From CAYNST01 sp964641175 (GTDB lineage Bacteria; Pseudomonadota; Gammaproteobacteria; Pseudomonadales; Cellvibrionaceae), in contig CAZXLJ010000130.1 of the NCBI GenBank assembly GCA_964641175.1, forward strand, positions 1 through 8,717: a stretch of DNA of 8,717 bases. Direction: 5' to 3'. The translations under genes and the position numbers were made by a program. This document shows, piece after piece, positions 1-7,493 of this stretch; position 1 is the first letter of the stretch; every line of letters starts with the position of its first letter. A model generated the notes under the pieces. It had not been told where the DNA came from. It did not search any database and worked only from the letters and a program-made list of their open reading frames with translations.

Positions 1-1079
1 AGCAGCCGCATCAGCGGCCTGAGGCGCTCCACCACGGCATCCGTCGTGCCGTCGCGCAATTCGAAACTGGATGCTTCGATGGCGTCAAGAATTTTGTCTA
101 TCGAAACCTTCGTGGGAGCAGGAGTGCGTCCGTAGCTTTCGAGCTTGAGGAGCTGGACCTCACCGGGGCCGATGATTCTGGCGTTCTGTAGAGCTTTTTC
201 CGCCAGATGCAAGAGTTTGTCCTGGACGGCGTGTTCCCCTTTGTTGACCACTGCTACGCCGGCGGAGATGGATACCGGAAGAGATTCACCTGCGACCGTG
301 ATCTTGAAAGATCGGATACGGGTACTGATGCGCTTGGCGAGAATGATGGCGCCGTCGGTTTTTGCCATGGGGAGGATGGCGAGGAACTGGTCAGGCCGAA
401 AGCGGCCGATGCTGTCTTCCTTGCGAATGGCGCCGAGCAGGGCTTCGGCCGTATGTTTCAGAATTCGGGAGGTGCCATCGTCGCCGATCCGGCCGTGGAT
501 GTCTTTAAACTGGTCCAGCTCGAACAGGATGATGGCGAGATTTTCGCCGTGGCGATTCACGAAAGAAATATCCTTATCCAGCTGCTTGAACAGACCGCCC
601 TGGTTCAGTGTGCCCGTGAGCAGATCCACGTCGATGGCATCTTCAAGGGTTTTCCTGTCGCGGCGATAGCTGGCGTGGGCTTCAGCCCGGGCGATCAGCT
701 CGGTGGACTTGAACGGTTTGGTGATGAAATCGGTGGCCCCCAGCTCGAACACCCGGCGGCGCACGCTTTCATCTTCAGACGCGCCGGTGATCACTATGAC
801 GGGCTGGTTGCGAATTCCCTCGTTGTCGGATTCACGCATGCGACGGATAAGGCCGTAACCGTCGAGTTTCGGCATTCCCAGATCGGTAAATACCACCTGG
901 ATGGTGTCATCAGCACTGATTTTGTGCCAGGCATCTTCCCCATCCTCTGCGAGCACCAGGTCAAATTGTGCCGAGAGCATCTTGCCGGCGCTCACCCTGA
1001 CCAGCTTCGAATCATCCGCGAGCAGAATTCTCGCTTTCTTGCCGTTGCTATCGGAAGCTGCATCGTTGTGATCAGTCAT
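1..1079 (-). CDS. Response regulator with degenerate GGDEF domain (partial, C-terminus outside window)
   Basis: A cytoplasmic two-component output protein. Residues about 16-130 are a CheY-like receiver with all key residues: acidic pair D22/D23, phospho-acceptor D66 (in FTDLGMP), T98 and K121 (TKPF). A short linker with a DLLTGTLN motif (152-159) leads into a GGDEF-family fold (about 150-300). The signature is not GGDEF: the aligned segment reads GRFRPDQF (225-232), so both glycines and the catalytic acid are replaced. The usual DxDxFK reads ELDQFK, and the N/D pair that binds guanine reads H195/G196. An RxxD motif (R219-K-E-D222) stands exactly where the product-inhibition site lies in PleD-type cyclases. 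It is therefore probably not a diguanylate cyclase, but could bind c-di-GMP. A helical C-terminal extension (about 305-359) runs off the left edge. The start ATG at 1079 has an AGGG six bases upstream. The gene is divergent from the dehydrogenase. The family call is firm; loss of activity is inference. Confidence 0.92.
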   Translation of the reverse strand, partial: MTDHNDAASDSNGKKARILLADDSKLVRVSAGKMLSAQFDLVLAEDGEDAWHKISADDTIQVVFTDLGMPKLDGYGLIRRMRESDNEGIRNQPVIVITGASEDESVRRRVFELGATDFITKPFKSTELIARAEAHASYRRDRKTLEDAIDVDLLTGTLNQGGLFKQLDKDISFVNRHGENLAIILFELDQFKDIHGRIGDDGTSRILKHTAEALLGAIRKEDSIGRFRPDQFLAILPMAKTDGAIILAKRISTRIRSFKITVAGESLPVSISAGVAVVNKGEHAVQDKLLHLAEKALQNARIIGPGEVQLLKLESYGRTPAPTKVSIDKILDAIEASSFELRDGTTDAVVERLRPLMRL

Positions 1080-1328
1080 GATTACCCTGCATAAGTCGTC
1101 GAAAGCTGGTTAAACCGCCTGGCTGGCAGGACGCCGGAATGCCGGATATCACATAACCTGTCACAGGACTGTGCGGGCAGTGATGAGAGGCGGTTCTCTA
1201 ACTATAGCGTCGATCTGACCGCCGCACCGGTGATCAAATAAACATGTGACGCAGGGTGGGCTCTGCGCTGGCGGTAAAAGCCGTCGGGGCGGGGTGGACG
1301 TATGCATCTGAAAAATGAGGAATGCGTT
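1080..1328. other. Divergent intergenic region between response regulator and dehydrogenase
   Basis: 249 bases with no convincing gene; it should hold the promoters of both flanking genes. Visible elements are a CCTGT-C-ACAGG inverted repeat (1157-1167), an 8-base palindrome CACCGGTG (1225-1232) with the ACCGGT core seen in some LacI-family operators, and a TATAGT on the minus strand (about 1201-1206) that could be a -10 for the regulator gene but lacks a good -35. None is strong enough to assign a regulator. An in-frame ATG at 1302 could extend the dehydrogenase by nine residues but has a poorer ribosome binding site. Confidence 0.5.
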
Positions 1329-2090
1329 ATGGGTGAGAAAAAGGTGGCGTTGGTGTCGGGCGGAGCCCAGGGGATCGGCTTGGGAATCGTCCGCTATCTG
1401 TTGTCGAATGGATGGTCGGTCGCGGCAGTGGACGCCGATGCGGAAGCGATAGGCGCGCTGCGCAATGAAGGGGCGAATCGCGATGATTTGCTGGTGATCT
1501 CGGCCGATGTCGCCTCAGAGGATCGGGTCGCCAATGCGGTGCAGCAGGCGGTAAACCAGTTCGGCAGGCTCGACGGTCTGATCAATAACGCCGGTATTGC
1601 CAACCCGGTGTCAGGGCCGGTGGAATCGTTGGCGCTGGCGGACTGGCAGCGCTGGCTCAACGTCAACCTGACCGGCACTTTCCTGCTGTGCAAGCATTCA
1701 GTAGGCCACCTCGCCCGCACCCAGGGTGCTATTGTGAATATCGCATCCACCCGCGCCTATCAGTCCGAACCGAACGGCGAGGCCTACGCCGCGAGTAAAG
1801 GCGGTGTCATCGCTCTGACCCACGCATTGGCTGTCAGTCTCAGCGGACGGGTGCGAGTCAATGCGATCAGCCCCGGCTGGATTGTGGTGGACGACTTCAA
1901 AAAGCCGTCCCGCCGGCGGGAACCGCGCCTGAGTGCGGATGATCATCGCCAGCATCCCGCGGGCCGCGCCGGGCGCCCGGACGATATTGCCGGCCTCTGT
2001 GCCTATCTGTTGTCAGAATCGGCCGGCTTTATCACCGGTCAGGATTTTGTGGTGGACGGCGGCATGACCCGCAAAATGATTTATATATGA
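1329..2090 (+). CDS. Short-chain dehydrogenase/reductase (classical SDR)
   Basis: A 253-residue classical SDR, a cytoplasmic NAD(P)-dependent oxidoreductase with one Rossmann domain. The cofactor loop is SGGAQGIG (10-17; usual TGxxxGIG). D35 at the end of the second strand favours NAD over NADP. The NNAG motif is at 86-89. The catalytic set is N113 (NVNLTG), S140 (NIAS), Y153 and K157 (YAASK). The late VNAISPGW (177-184) and GRAGRPDDIA (212-221) segments are typical, as is the terminal VVDGGM. The C-terminal tail TRKMIYI is shared by a subgroup of SDRs, as I recall, but I cannot name the substrate. The start ATG at 1329 is preferred because GAGGA lies seven bases upstream; ATG 1302 is the alternative. 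It is first of three co-oriented genes ending with a GH43 xylosidase, so a sugar or sugar-derivative substrate is a reasonable but unproven guess. Confidence 0.94.
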   Translation: MGEKKVALVSGGAQGIGLGIVRYLLSNGWSVAAVDADAEAIGALRNEGANRDDLLVISADVASEDRVANAVQQAVNQFGRLDGLINNAGIANPVSGPVESLALADWQRWLNVNLTGTFLLCKHSVGHLARTQGAIVNIASTRAYQSEPNGEAYAASKGGVIALTHALAVSLSGRVRVNAISPGWIVVDDFKKPSRRREPRLSADDHRQHPAGRAGRPDDIAGLCAYLLSESAGFITGQDFVVDGGMTRKMIYI

Positions 2091-2215
2091 CCTGCTTTTT
2101 CGAAGTGGATCTGATGCCCGCTCCATGGCAGGAGTTCTACCTTTCCGGGCGCGCAAGAAGCCGTTAAGCTGCAGGGCTTTTGAGGGGCCACCTCGGCGCC
2201 TCTGTGGAGGGTTTC

Positions 2216-4027
2216 ATGCCGGCATCCCGGAATACTTCCAGTTTTTACGCGCTCGCCCGTTTGCTGCGTTACGCTCGCGGTTACCGCCGTCGGATTGCGG
2301 CGGCCACGGCCTGCTCGGTGATCAATAAACTTTTTGATATCGCGCCGGAGATCCTGATCGGTATCGCCATCGACGTGGTAGTGAACCGGGAGACCAGCTT
2401 TGTTGCAGGGCTGGGATTCGAAGCGCCGCGCGAGCAGATTTTCGTGCTGGCGGTACTGACATTCCTGATTTGGGCGGGGGAGTCTCTGTTCGAATATCTG
2501 TATCTGATCCTCTGGCGTAATCTCGCCCAGCGTTTGCAAGCCGATTTGCGGCAGGATGCCTATGAACATGTGCAACAACTGGACATGGCGTTTTTTGAAT
2601 CCCGCAATTCCGGTGAGCTGGTTTCAATCATGAACGACGACGTAAACCAGCTCGAACGGTTTCTCGACGGTGGCGCCAACGACCTGGTGCAGGTGGCAGT
2701 GACCGTGGTCGCGGTGGGCGCTGTCTTTTTTGTGCTGTCGCCGGCCATTGCCCTGCTCGCATTTATGCCCATTCCACTTATCATCTGGGGCGCTTTCTTT
2801 TTTCAGAAGCGCGCAGGGCCGCGCTATCAGGCAGTGCGGGAGAAAGTGGGCGCTCTGGCCCATCGCCTGTCCAACAATATTGGCGGCATCGCGACCATTA
2901 AAAGTTTTACGGCCGAGAACCGGGAAGCGGAGCGTTTGCGTGCCGCCAGCGAGGATTATGTGCAGGCCAACCGCCGCGCCATCGCCATCAGCTCTGCATT
3001 TATTCCGGTGATCCGGATGGCGATTCTGGCAGGTTTTCTGGCGACGTTTGTGATCGGTGGGCTGAAGGCACTCGATGGTTCCCTGAATGTCGGTGCCTAT
3101 GGTGTGCTGGTGTTTCTGACCCAGCGCCTGTTGTGGCCGCTCACGGGGCTGGCGCAAACGGTGGATCTGTTCGAGCGCGCCATGGCCAGCACCCGGCGGA
3201 TTCTCGATCTGCTGCAGATCAGTAACCAGGTCAAGGACGAGGGCACCGAGCACCTCGCTGTCCCCATAAAAGGTGACATTACCCTGCGCAATCTGTCCTT
3301 CCAGTATCCTGAGAGCCCCGGCGGCGTCCATTCGATCACTCTGGATGTACCAGGCGGTACGACACTCGCTCTGGTGGGCTCAACGGGTTCGGGCAAATCT
3401 ACCCTGATCAAACTGTTGTTACGTTTTTACCGGCCAGCGGCGGGAGAGCTTTGCATCGACGGTATTCCGGTGGAGCGGCTGCGCCTGTCCGAGCTGCGTG
3501 CAGCCATCGGTCTGGTGAGTCAGGATGTCTTCCTGTTTGATGGCACTATCAGTGAGAACATCGCCTATGGCCGGCCGGACGCATCTCGCGAAGCGGTCAT
3601 TGAAGCAGCACGGGTCGCCGAAGCCGCGGAATTTATCGAACGCCTGCCCCTGGGACTGGACACGCTAGTCGGTGAGCGCGGTGTCCGGCTGTCGGGTGGG
3701 CAACGGCAGCGACTGTCCCTTGCGCGGGCGCTGCTTAAGGACCCGCCCATTCTTGTACTCGATGAGGCCACCAGTGCTGTCGACAACGAAACCGAAGCCG
3801 CGATTCAACGCTCCTTGAAGAAAATTGCCCATGAACGCACCATCATCATGATCGCTCACCGCTTGTCGACCATCGTCCATGCCGATCAGATTGTGGTTCT
3901 GGAGCAAGGACGCGTTGCCGAACACGGGACCCATGCCGGGCTTTTGGCGAAGGATGGTTTATATGCGGCCCAGTGGCGGGTGCAGACGGGAGAGAATATT
4001 GATGAGGTGCCAACGGAGAGGACGTGA
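2216..4027 (+). CDS. ABC transporter, fused permease and ATPase (MsbA-like exporter type)
   Basis: A 603-residue half-transporter expected to work as a homodimer in the inner membrane, exporting an unknown substrate. The N-terminal permease has about six hydrophobic segments (roughly 28-55, 74-100, 158-178, 181-197, 262-285, 295-315). The C-terminal ATPase is complete: Walker A GSTGSGKST (388-396, K394), Q-loop Q436, signature LSGGQ (492-496), Walker B ILVLDE (D516, E517) and H-loop H548. No C39 peptidase domain or other cargo-specific domain precedes the permease, so lipid, peptide or small-molecule cargo cannot be told apart. The start ATG at 2216 follows TGGAGGG at ideal spacing; an in-frame TTG at 2180 is less likely. 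The gap from the dehydrogenase is 125 bases, and the xylosidase follows after 86 bases. The exporter architecture argues against a role in importing xylo-oligosaccharides, which use separate permease and binding proteins. Confidence 0.95.
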   Translation: MPASRNTSSFYALARLLRYARGYRRRIAAATACSVINKLFDIAPEILIGIAIDVVVNRETSFVAGLGFEAPREQIFVLAVLTFLIWAGESLFEYLYLILWRNLAQRLQADLRQDAYEHVQQLDMAFFESRNSGELVSIMNDDVNQLERFLDGGANDLVQVAVTVVAVGAVFFVLSPAIALLAFMPIPLIIWGAFFFQKRAGPRYQAVREKVGALAHRLSNNIGGIATIKSFTAENREAERLRAASEDYVQANRRAIAISSAFIPVIRMAILAGFLATFVIGGLKALDGSLNVGAYGVLVFLTQRLLWPLTGLAQTVDLFERAMASTRRILDLLQISNQVKDEGTEHLAVPIKGDITLRNLSFQYPESPGGVHSITLDVPGGTTLALVGSTGSGKSTLIKLLLRFYRPAAGELCIDGIPVERLRLSELRAAIGLVSQDVFLFDGTISENIAYGRPDASREAVIEAARVAEAAEFIERLPLGLDTLVGERGVRLSGGQRQRLSLARALLKDPPILVLDEATSAVDNETEAAIQRSLKKIAHERTIIMIAHRLSTIVHADQIVVLEQGRVAEHGTHAGLLAKDGLYAAQWRVQTGENIDEVPTERT

Positions 4028-4113
4028 AATCGCGAGTTCGCGCGGAGAAATTCCAGCGGAACAACCTTTATCATCAGCGTCTGTTTGCAACCCATAATAA
4101 AAGAGGATACGTC

Positions 4114-5688
4114 ATGGCGACGATTCAGAATCCGGTTTTGAAAGGCTTTAATCCAGACCCGTCCATTGTGCGGGTGGGCGATGATTACTACATTGCTACG
4201 TCAACCTTTGAATGGTTTCCGGGGGTGCAGATATCCCATTCGAAAGACCTGGTTAACTGGCGTGTTGTCGGTTATCCGTTAACCCGTTATTCACAGCTGG
4301 ATCTGCGCGGACACCAGAACTCTGCGGGTGTCTGGGCGCCGGCACTGAGCCATGCCGACGGCCTGTTCCATCTGATTTATACCGATGCCCGCCGCTGGAC
4401 CGGCAGCTTCAAGGATGTTCGCAATTTTCTGGTTACTGCGCCCGGCATCGAAGGCCCCTGGTCGGAGCCCGTTTATCTGAACAGTTCCGGATTCGATCCC
4501 TCCCTGTTCCACGATGACGATGGCCGCAAATGGCTGGTGAACATGATCTGGGACCATCGCCCCGGGTATAACCAGTTTGGCGGCATACTGCTCCAGGAAT
4601 ACGATCCGGGTCAGCAGAAGATGATTGGGCCTGTGGAAAACATTTTTCAGGGCACTGATCTGGGACTGGTGGAGGGGCCGCACCTGTACAAGATCGATGG
4701 CTGGTACTACCTGCTGACGGCCGAGGGCGGTACCTTCCGTACCCATGCGGCCACGGTGGCGCGGTCCCGGACCTTGCAGGGGCCCTATGAGGTCATGCCG
4801 GACGGACCGCTGATCTCGAGTGCGGAATATCCCGATTTGCGCCTGCAGTCGGCCGGCCATGGAAGTTTTGTCGAGCATCGCGACGGCAGCTGGAGTCTGG
4901 TGCATCTGTGCCGCCGGCCGCTGACCAACGGCCGCTCCATTCTGGGCCGCGAGACCGCCCTGCAAAGTATTGTGTGGCGCGACGGCTGGCCGCGTCTGGC
5001 TTCCGGTAAAAAAGTACCGGAAGACACCAGTAACATCCCGGATCTGCCGGCGCATCCCTGGCCAGCCCTGCTTGAGCGGGATGACTTCGATGGCGAACGC
5101 CTGGGCATTCAGTGGCAAGCACCGCGGGTGGCAATGGACGATAGCATGCTGAGTCTATCAGCGCGCAGGGGGCATCTGCGTCTGTACGGGCGCGAGAGTA
5201 TGACGTCGCTCTACGAGCAGAGTCTCGTGGCTCGGCGCCAGCAGGCATTTCATGTAACCGCTACCACCTGCATTGAATTTTCTCCGGATCATTTCCAGCA
5301 GATGGCGGGGCTCGTGGCGTTTTATAGCACCGACAATTTCTATTACCTGTTTATCTCTCGTGCACCGCATTCGAAGCGGTGTCTGGGGCTGATGAAGTGC
5401 GAACGCGGCCAGGTCAGTTATCCCGTTGAAAAAGAATACCCGCTGGATGCCCACGAGCGCGTTTATCTGAAACTCGAAATTCAGGACCACCGCCTCAACT
5501 TTTTCTATTCGGTCGACGGCAAAACCTGGGCGGCGGCCGGATGGGAGCAGGACGCTTCCATCCTGTCCGATGAGCACGCGGTTCCTTGCGGCTTTACAGG
5601 CAATTTTGTCGGCGTCGCCTGCCAGGATCTGGCCGGAACCCGCAAGCATGCCGATTTTGACTGGTTTGAGTATTGCGAACTGGAGTAG
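4114..5688 (+). CDS. xynB: Beta-xylosidase, glycoside hydrolase family 43 (XynB type)
   Basis: A 524-residue GH43 enzyme with no signal peptide, so it acts in the cytoplasm, releasing xylose from xylo-oligosaccharides with inversion; some relatives also have arabinofuranosidase activity. The N-terminal five-bladed propeller (about 1-315) has the full catalytic set: general base D15 (NPDPS), pKa-modulating D128 (FDPSLF) and general acid E187 (VEGPHLY). These match the spacing of Selenomonas SXA (D14, D127, E186) with a one-residue shift. The C-terminal beta-sandwich (about 330-524) is the one found in the XynB-like subfamily, and the length is close to the usual 530-540. The start ATG at 4114 has AGAGGA seven bases upstream. 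The frame stays open back to a GTG at 4024 that overlaps the exporter stop codon, but that extension does not resemble the family. It is last of the three plus-strand genes, 28 bases from the convergent kinase gene. Confidence 0.96.
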   Translation: MATIQNPVLKGFNPDPSIVRVGDDYYIATSTFEWFPGVQISHSKDLVNWRVVGYPLTRYSQLDLRGHQNSAGVWAPALSHADGLFHLIYTDARRWTGSFKDVRNFLVTAPGIEGPWSEPVYLNSSGFDPSLFHDDDGRKWLVNMIWDHRPGYNQFGGILLQEYDPGQQKMIGPVENIFQGTDLGLVEGPHLYKIDGWYYLLTAEGGTFRTHAATVARSRTLQGPYEVMPDGPLISSAEYPDLRLQSAGHGSFVEHRDGSWSLVHLCRRPLTNGRSILGRETALQSIVWRDGWPRLASGKKVPEDTSNIPDLPAHPWPALLERDDFDGERLGIQWQAPRVAMDDSMLSLSARRGHLRLYGRESMTSLYEQSLVARRQQAFHVTATTCIEFSPDHFQQMAGLVAFYSTDNFYYLFISRAPHSKRCLGLMKCERGQVSYPVEKEYPLDAHERVYLKLEIQDHRLNFFYSVDGKTWAAAGWEQDASILSDEHAVPCGFTGNFVGVACQDLAGTRKHADFDWFEYCELE

Positions 5689-5716
5689 CCGGGACAGGGG
5701 CGGGTGCGCCAGTCTT

Positions 5717-7444
5717 TCAAACCATTATGTGACCGACCAGAGCCAGCACCACCAGCAACAGCATCAGTGATACCCCTTTCCAGAAAAGGATGGGGTTTTT
5801 CTGCATCAAGGGCGTGTGGAACCCGAAGAATTCCGGGTTTGGATGGCGCAGATCATAAACAAATTCCGACAGCTCCTGGTAACGCCTGTTCGGGTCCACA
5901 TGCACCGCTTTGCGGATCGCGCCGTCCACCCAGAGTGGAATGGCGCGATCATCCCGCAACAGAGACTGGTATTGCAGACGTTGCTGCTGCTGGCGGGTTC
6001 GCGCCTGCACTACGCGCGTACCATAGGGCAGGTCACCGCTGAGCATCTGGTAAGCGATCACGCCCAGGGAAAATATATCCGAACGCCCGCTTCCGCCTTC
6101 CCCGAGAAAATATTCCGGTGCGGTGAATTGCGCAGTTCCCAGCACTTCGCCGGCATCAACACAGGGATTCGCTTCCTGCAACCCGGCAATCCGCACCGAA
6201 CCGAAATCGATGATTCTGACGGTCCCGTCCCGGTCAATCATAATGTTGTTCGGCCGCAGATCCTGATGAACCATCTCAAGTTTGTGAAACGCGCGCAGAC
6301 CGCGGGCAACCTGTTCTATGATCTTGCGCACCGCTTCGAGATCCGGTGCCGGATGGTCTGTCATCCACTGCGCCAGAGTCTGCCCGTCAATAAATTCCAT
6401 CGCCATGTACAGGTAATTTCGCGTGCGATTGGCCGGACCGGCCTTTAATACAACTTCACTGTTGATCCGGCGCGCGATCCATTCCTCCATCGCGAAGCGT
6501 TCCAGAAACTGCGGATTGTCGCGCAAGTCAATGGCAGGAATTTTCAGAGCGACGGTTGCCTGGCTGGCCGTGTCCAGGGCGAGAAAAACCCGGCTGCGAC
6601 TGCTGGCATGCAGCTGGCGCACAATCCGATAGCCGTCAAAATTCATTCCGGGGTCCAGCATGGGGGGCAGGGGCAATTGGGCCAGCTGCAGGCGCCCGCC
6701 ATCAGCGTCCTGCTCGGGAATTGCATCAATGCGTACTATCTGGATGGTCAGATTATCGGTGCTGCCAGCCTGACAGGCTTCAGCGGCGATGAGTCGGGCA
6801 GCCTGATCCAGATCGTCGGGATGATTCCTAATCGAATCGCGCAGAAAATTGCCGCTGACAAATTCATAAATGCCGTCGGTCATCAGCAGAAAATAGTCCG
6901 ATAACTCGACGGGAAAACTCTGGTAGTCAATTTCGATGTGACTATTGAAACCGAGGGCACGACTCAGGTAGCTGGTCTCCTGAGAGACCCACACGCGGTG
7001 GTCGGAGGTTAATTGTTCGAGCTGGCCGTCCCTCAGGCGATAAACACGCGCGTCACCGGCGTGGAACAGGTGCGCCAGAGCGCCCTTAAGAATCAGGCCA
7101 CTGAAGGTACATACATAGCCTCGATCGAGGTCATAGCGAAATCCGCTTTGCCGCGTCTGCGCATGCAGCCAGGCATTGGTCGCCACCAGGACGGATTGGG
7201 CGGATTTTTTGGCCGACCAGGTATCCGGAGTACAGAAGTAATCGGTGAGAAAACTTTTGACGGCCGCCTCACTGGCTATCTGGCTGACGCCGCTGCTGCT
7301 GATGCCATCAGCCAGTGCAACTGCAATTCCCTTGCGAGTCAGGTGCGGTTCGTCGGGAACGACCGCGCCGTGAAAATCCTGGTTAAGCGATTTTCGGCCT
7401 TTGTCGGAAAACTGCCCAAGACTGATTTTCAAAGAGTTCGGCAT
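5717..7444 (-). CDS. PP2C-type phosphatase / Ser-Thr protein kinase fusion with C-terminal membrane anchor
   Basis: A 575-residue bifunctional signalling protein that could both phosphorylate and dephosphorylate proteins on Ser/Thr. Residues about 4-240 are a PPM/PP2C phosphatase with its metal-binding motifs: NQD near 21-23, ADGISS (D46), GDAR (130-133), LLMTDG (D190) and STDN (D230). Residues about 268-535 are a Hanks-type kinase: VALK lysine K301, HQDLRPNN catalytic loop (D395), DFG (413-415), APE (442-444) and a SDIFSLGV helix. The nucleotide loop reads HASSRS with no glycine, and HRD reads HQD. A single hydrophobic segment (about 553-574) anchors the C-terminus, leaving both enzymes in the cytoplasm. 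The ATG at 7444 fits the phosphatase start better, but an in-frame ATG at 7483 (13 residues longer, 10 bases after the channel stop) is possible; neither has a strong ribosome site. It is probably co-transcribed with the upstream channel gene. A similar kinase sits among nitrate/nitrite assimilation genes in Pseudomonas aeruginosa (from memory). Confidence 0.94.
   Translation of the reverse strand: MPNSLKISLGQFSDKGRKSLNQDFHGAVVPDEPHLTRKGIAVALADGISSSGVSQIASEAAVKSFLTDYFCTPDTWSAKKSAQSVLVATNAWLHAQTRQSGFRYDLDRGYVCTFSGLILKGALAHLFHAGDARVYRLRDGQLEQLTSDHRVWVSQETSYLSRALGFNSHIEIDYQSFPVELSDYFLLMTDGIYEFVSGNFLRDSIRNHPDDLDQAARLIAAEACQAGSTDNLTIQIVRIDAIPEQDADGGRLQLAQLPLPPMLDPGMNFDGYRIVRQLHASSRSRVFLALDTASQATVALKIPAIDLRDNPQFLERFAMEEWIARRINSEVVLKAGPANRTRNYLYMAMEFIDGQTLAQWMTDHPAPDLEAVRKIIEQVARGLRAFHKLEMVHQDLRPNNIMIDRDGTVRIIDFGSVRIAGLQEANPCVDAGEVLGTAQFTAPEYFLGEGGSGRSDIFSLGVIAYQMLSGDLPYGTRVVQARTRQQQQRLQYQSLLRDDRAIPLWVDGAIRKAVHVDPNRRYQELSEFVYDLRHPNPEFFGFHTPLMQKNPILFWKGVSLMLLLVVLALVGHIMV
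5772..5800 (+). terminator. Possible intrinsic terminator for the xylosidase transcript
   Basis: On the plus strand an ACCCC arm (5772-5776) pairs with GGGGT (5792-5796), and TCC (5779-5781) pairs with GGA (5788-5790) across a small internal loop. A run of five T residues (5796-5800) follows. It lies about 85 bases after the xylosidase stop, inside the 3' end of the convergent kinase gene. The stem is imperfect and the sequence also encodes protein on the other strand, so this may be chance. Confidence 0.3.
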
Positions 7445-7493
7445 GGGGCAATCCCGGTTACCGCAATGAGCAAACCGGGACATTCATCGCGAA

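Noticed and set aside
207..1094. Long plus-strand open frame (295 codons) opposite the response regulator
   Set aside because: It is antisense to a gene with clear receiver and GGDEF-fold motifs, and its translation has no recognisable domain; a GC-rich shadow frame.
1880..1960. Possible frameshift in the dehydrogenase around the basic stretch at residues 190-200
   Set aside because: The SDR pattern continues in the same frame on both sides (SPGW before, DHRQHPAGRAGRPDDIA after) with normal spacing.
2158..2180. Possible terminator (AAGCC/GGCTT with TTTT) between dehydrogenase and exporter
   Set aside because: Only a five-base stem with a 12-base loop and four T residues; too weak to call.
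2125..2328. Small plus-strand frame between the dehydrogenase and the exporter
   Set aside because: It overlaps the exporter start in another frame and has no supporting ribosome site or similarity.
4291..5118. 275-codon minus-strand open frame opposite the xylosidase
   Set aside because: Antisense to a GH43 gene with all catalytic residues; no recognisable protein features.
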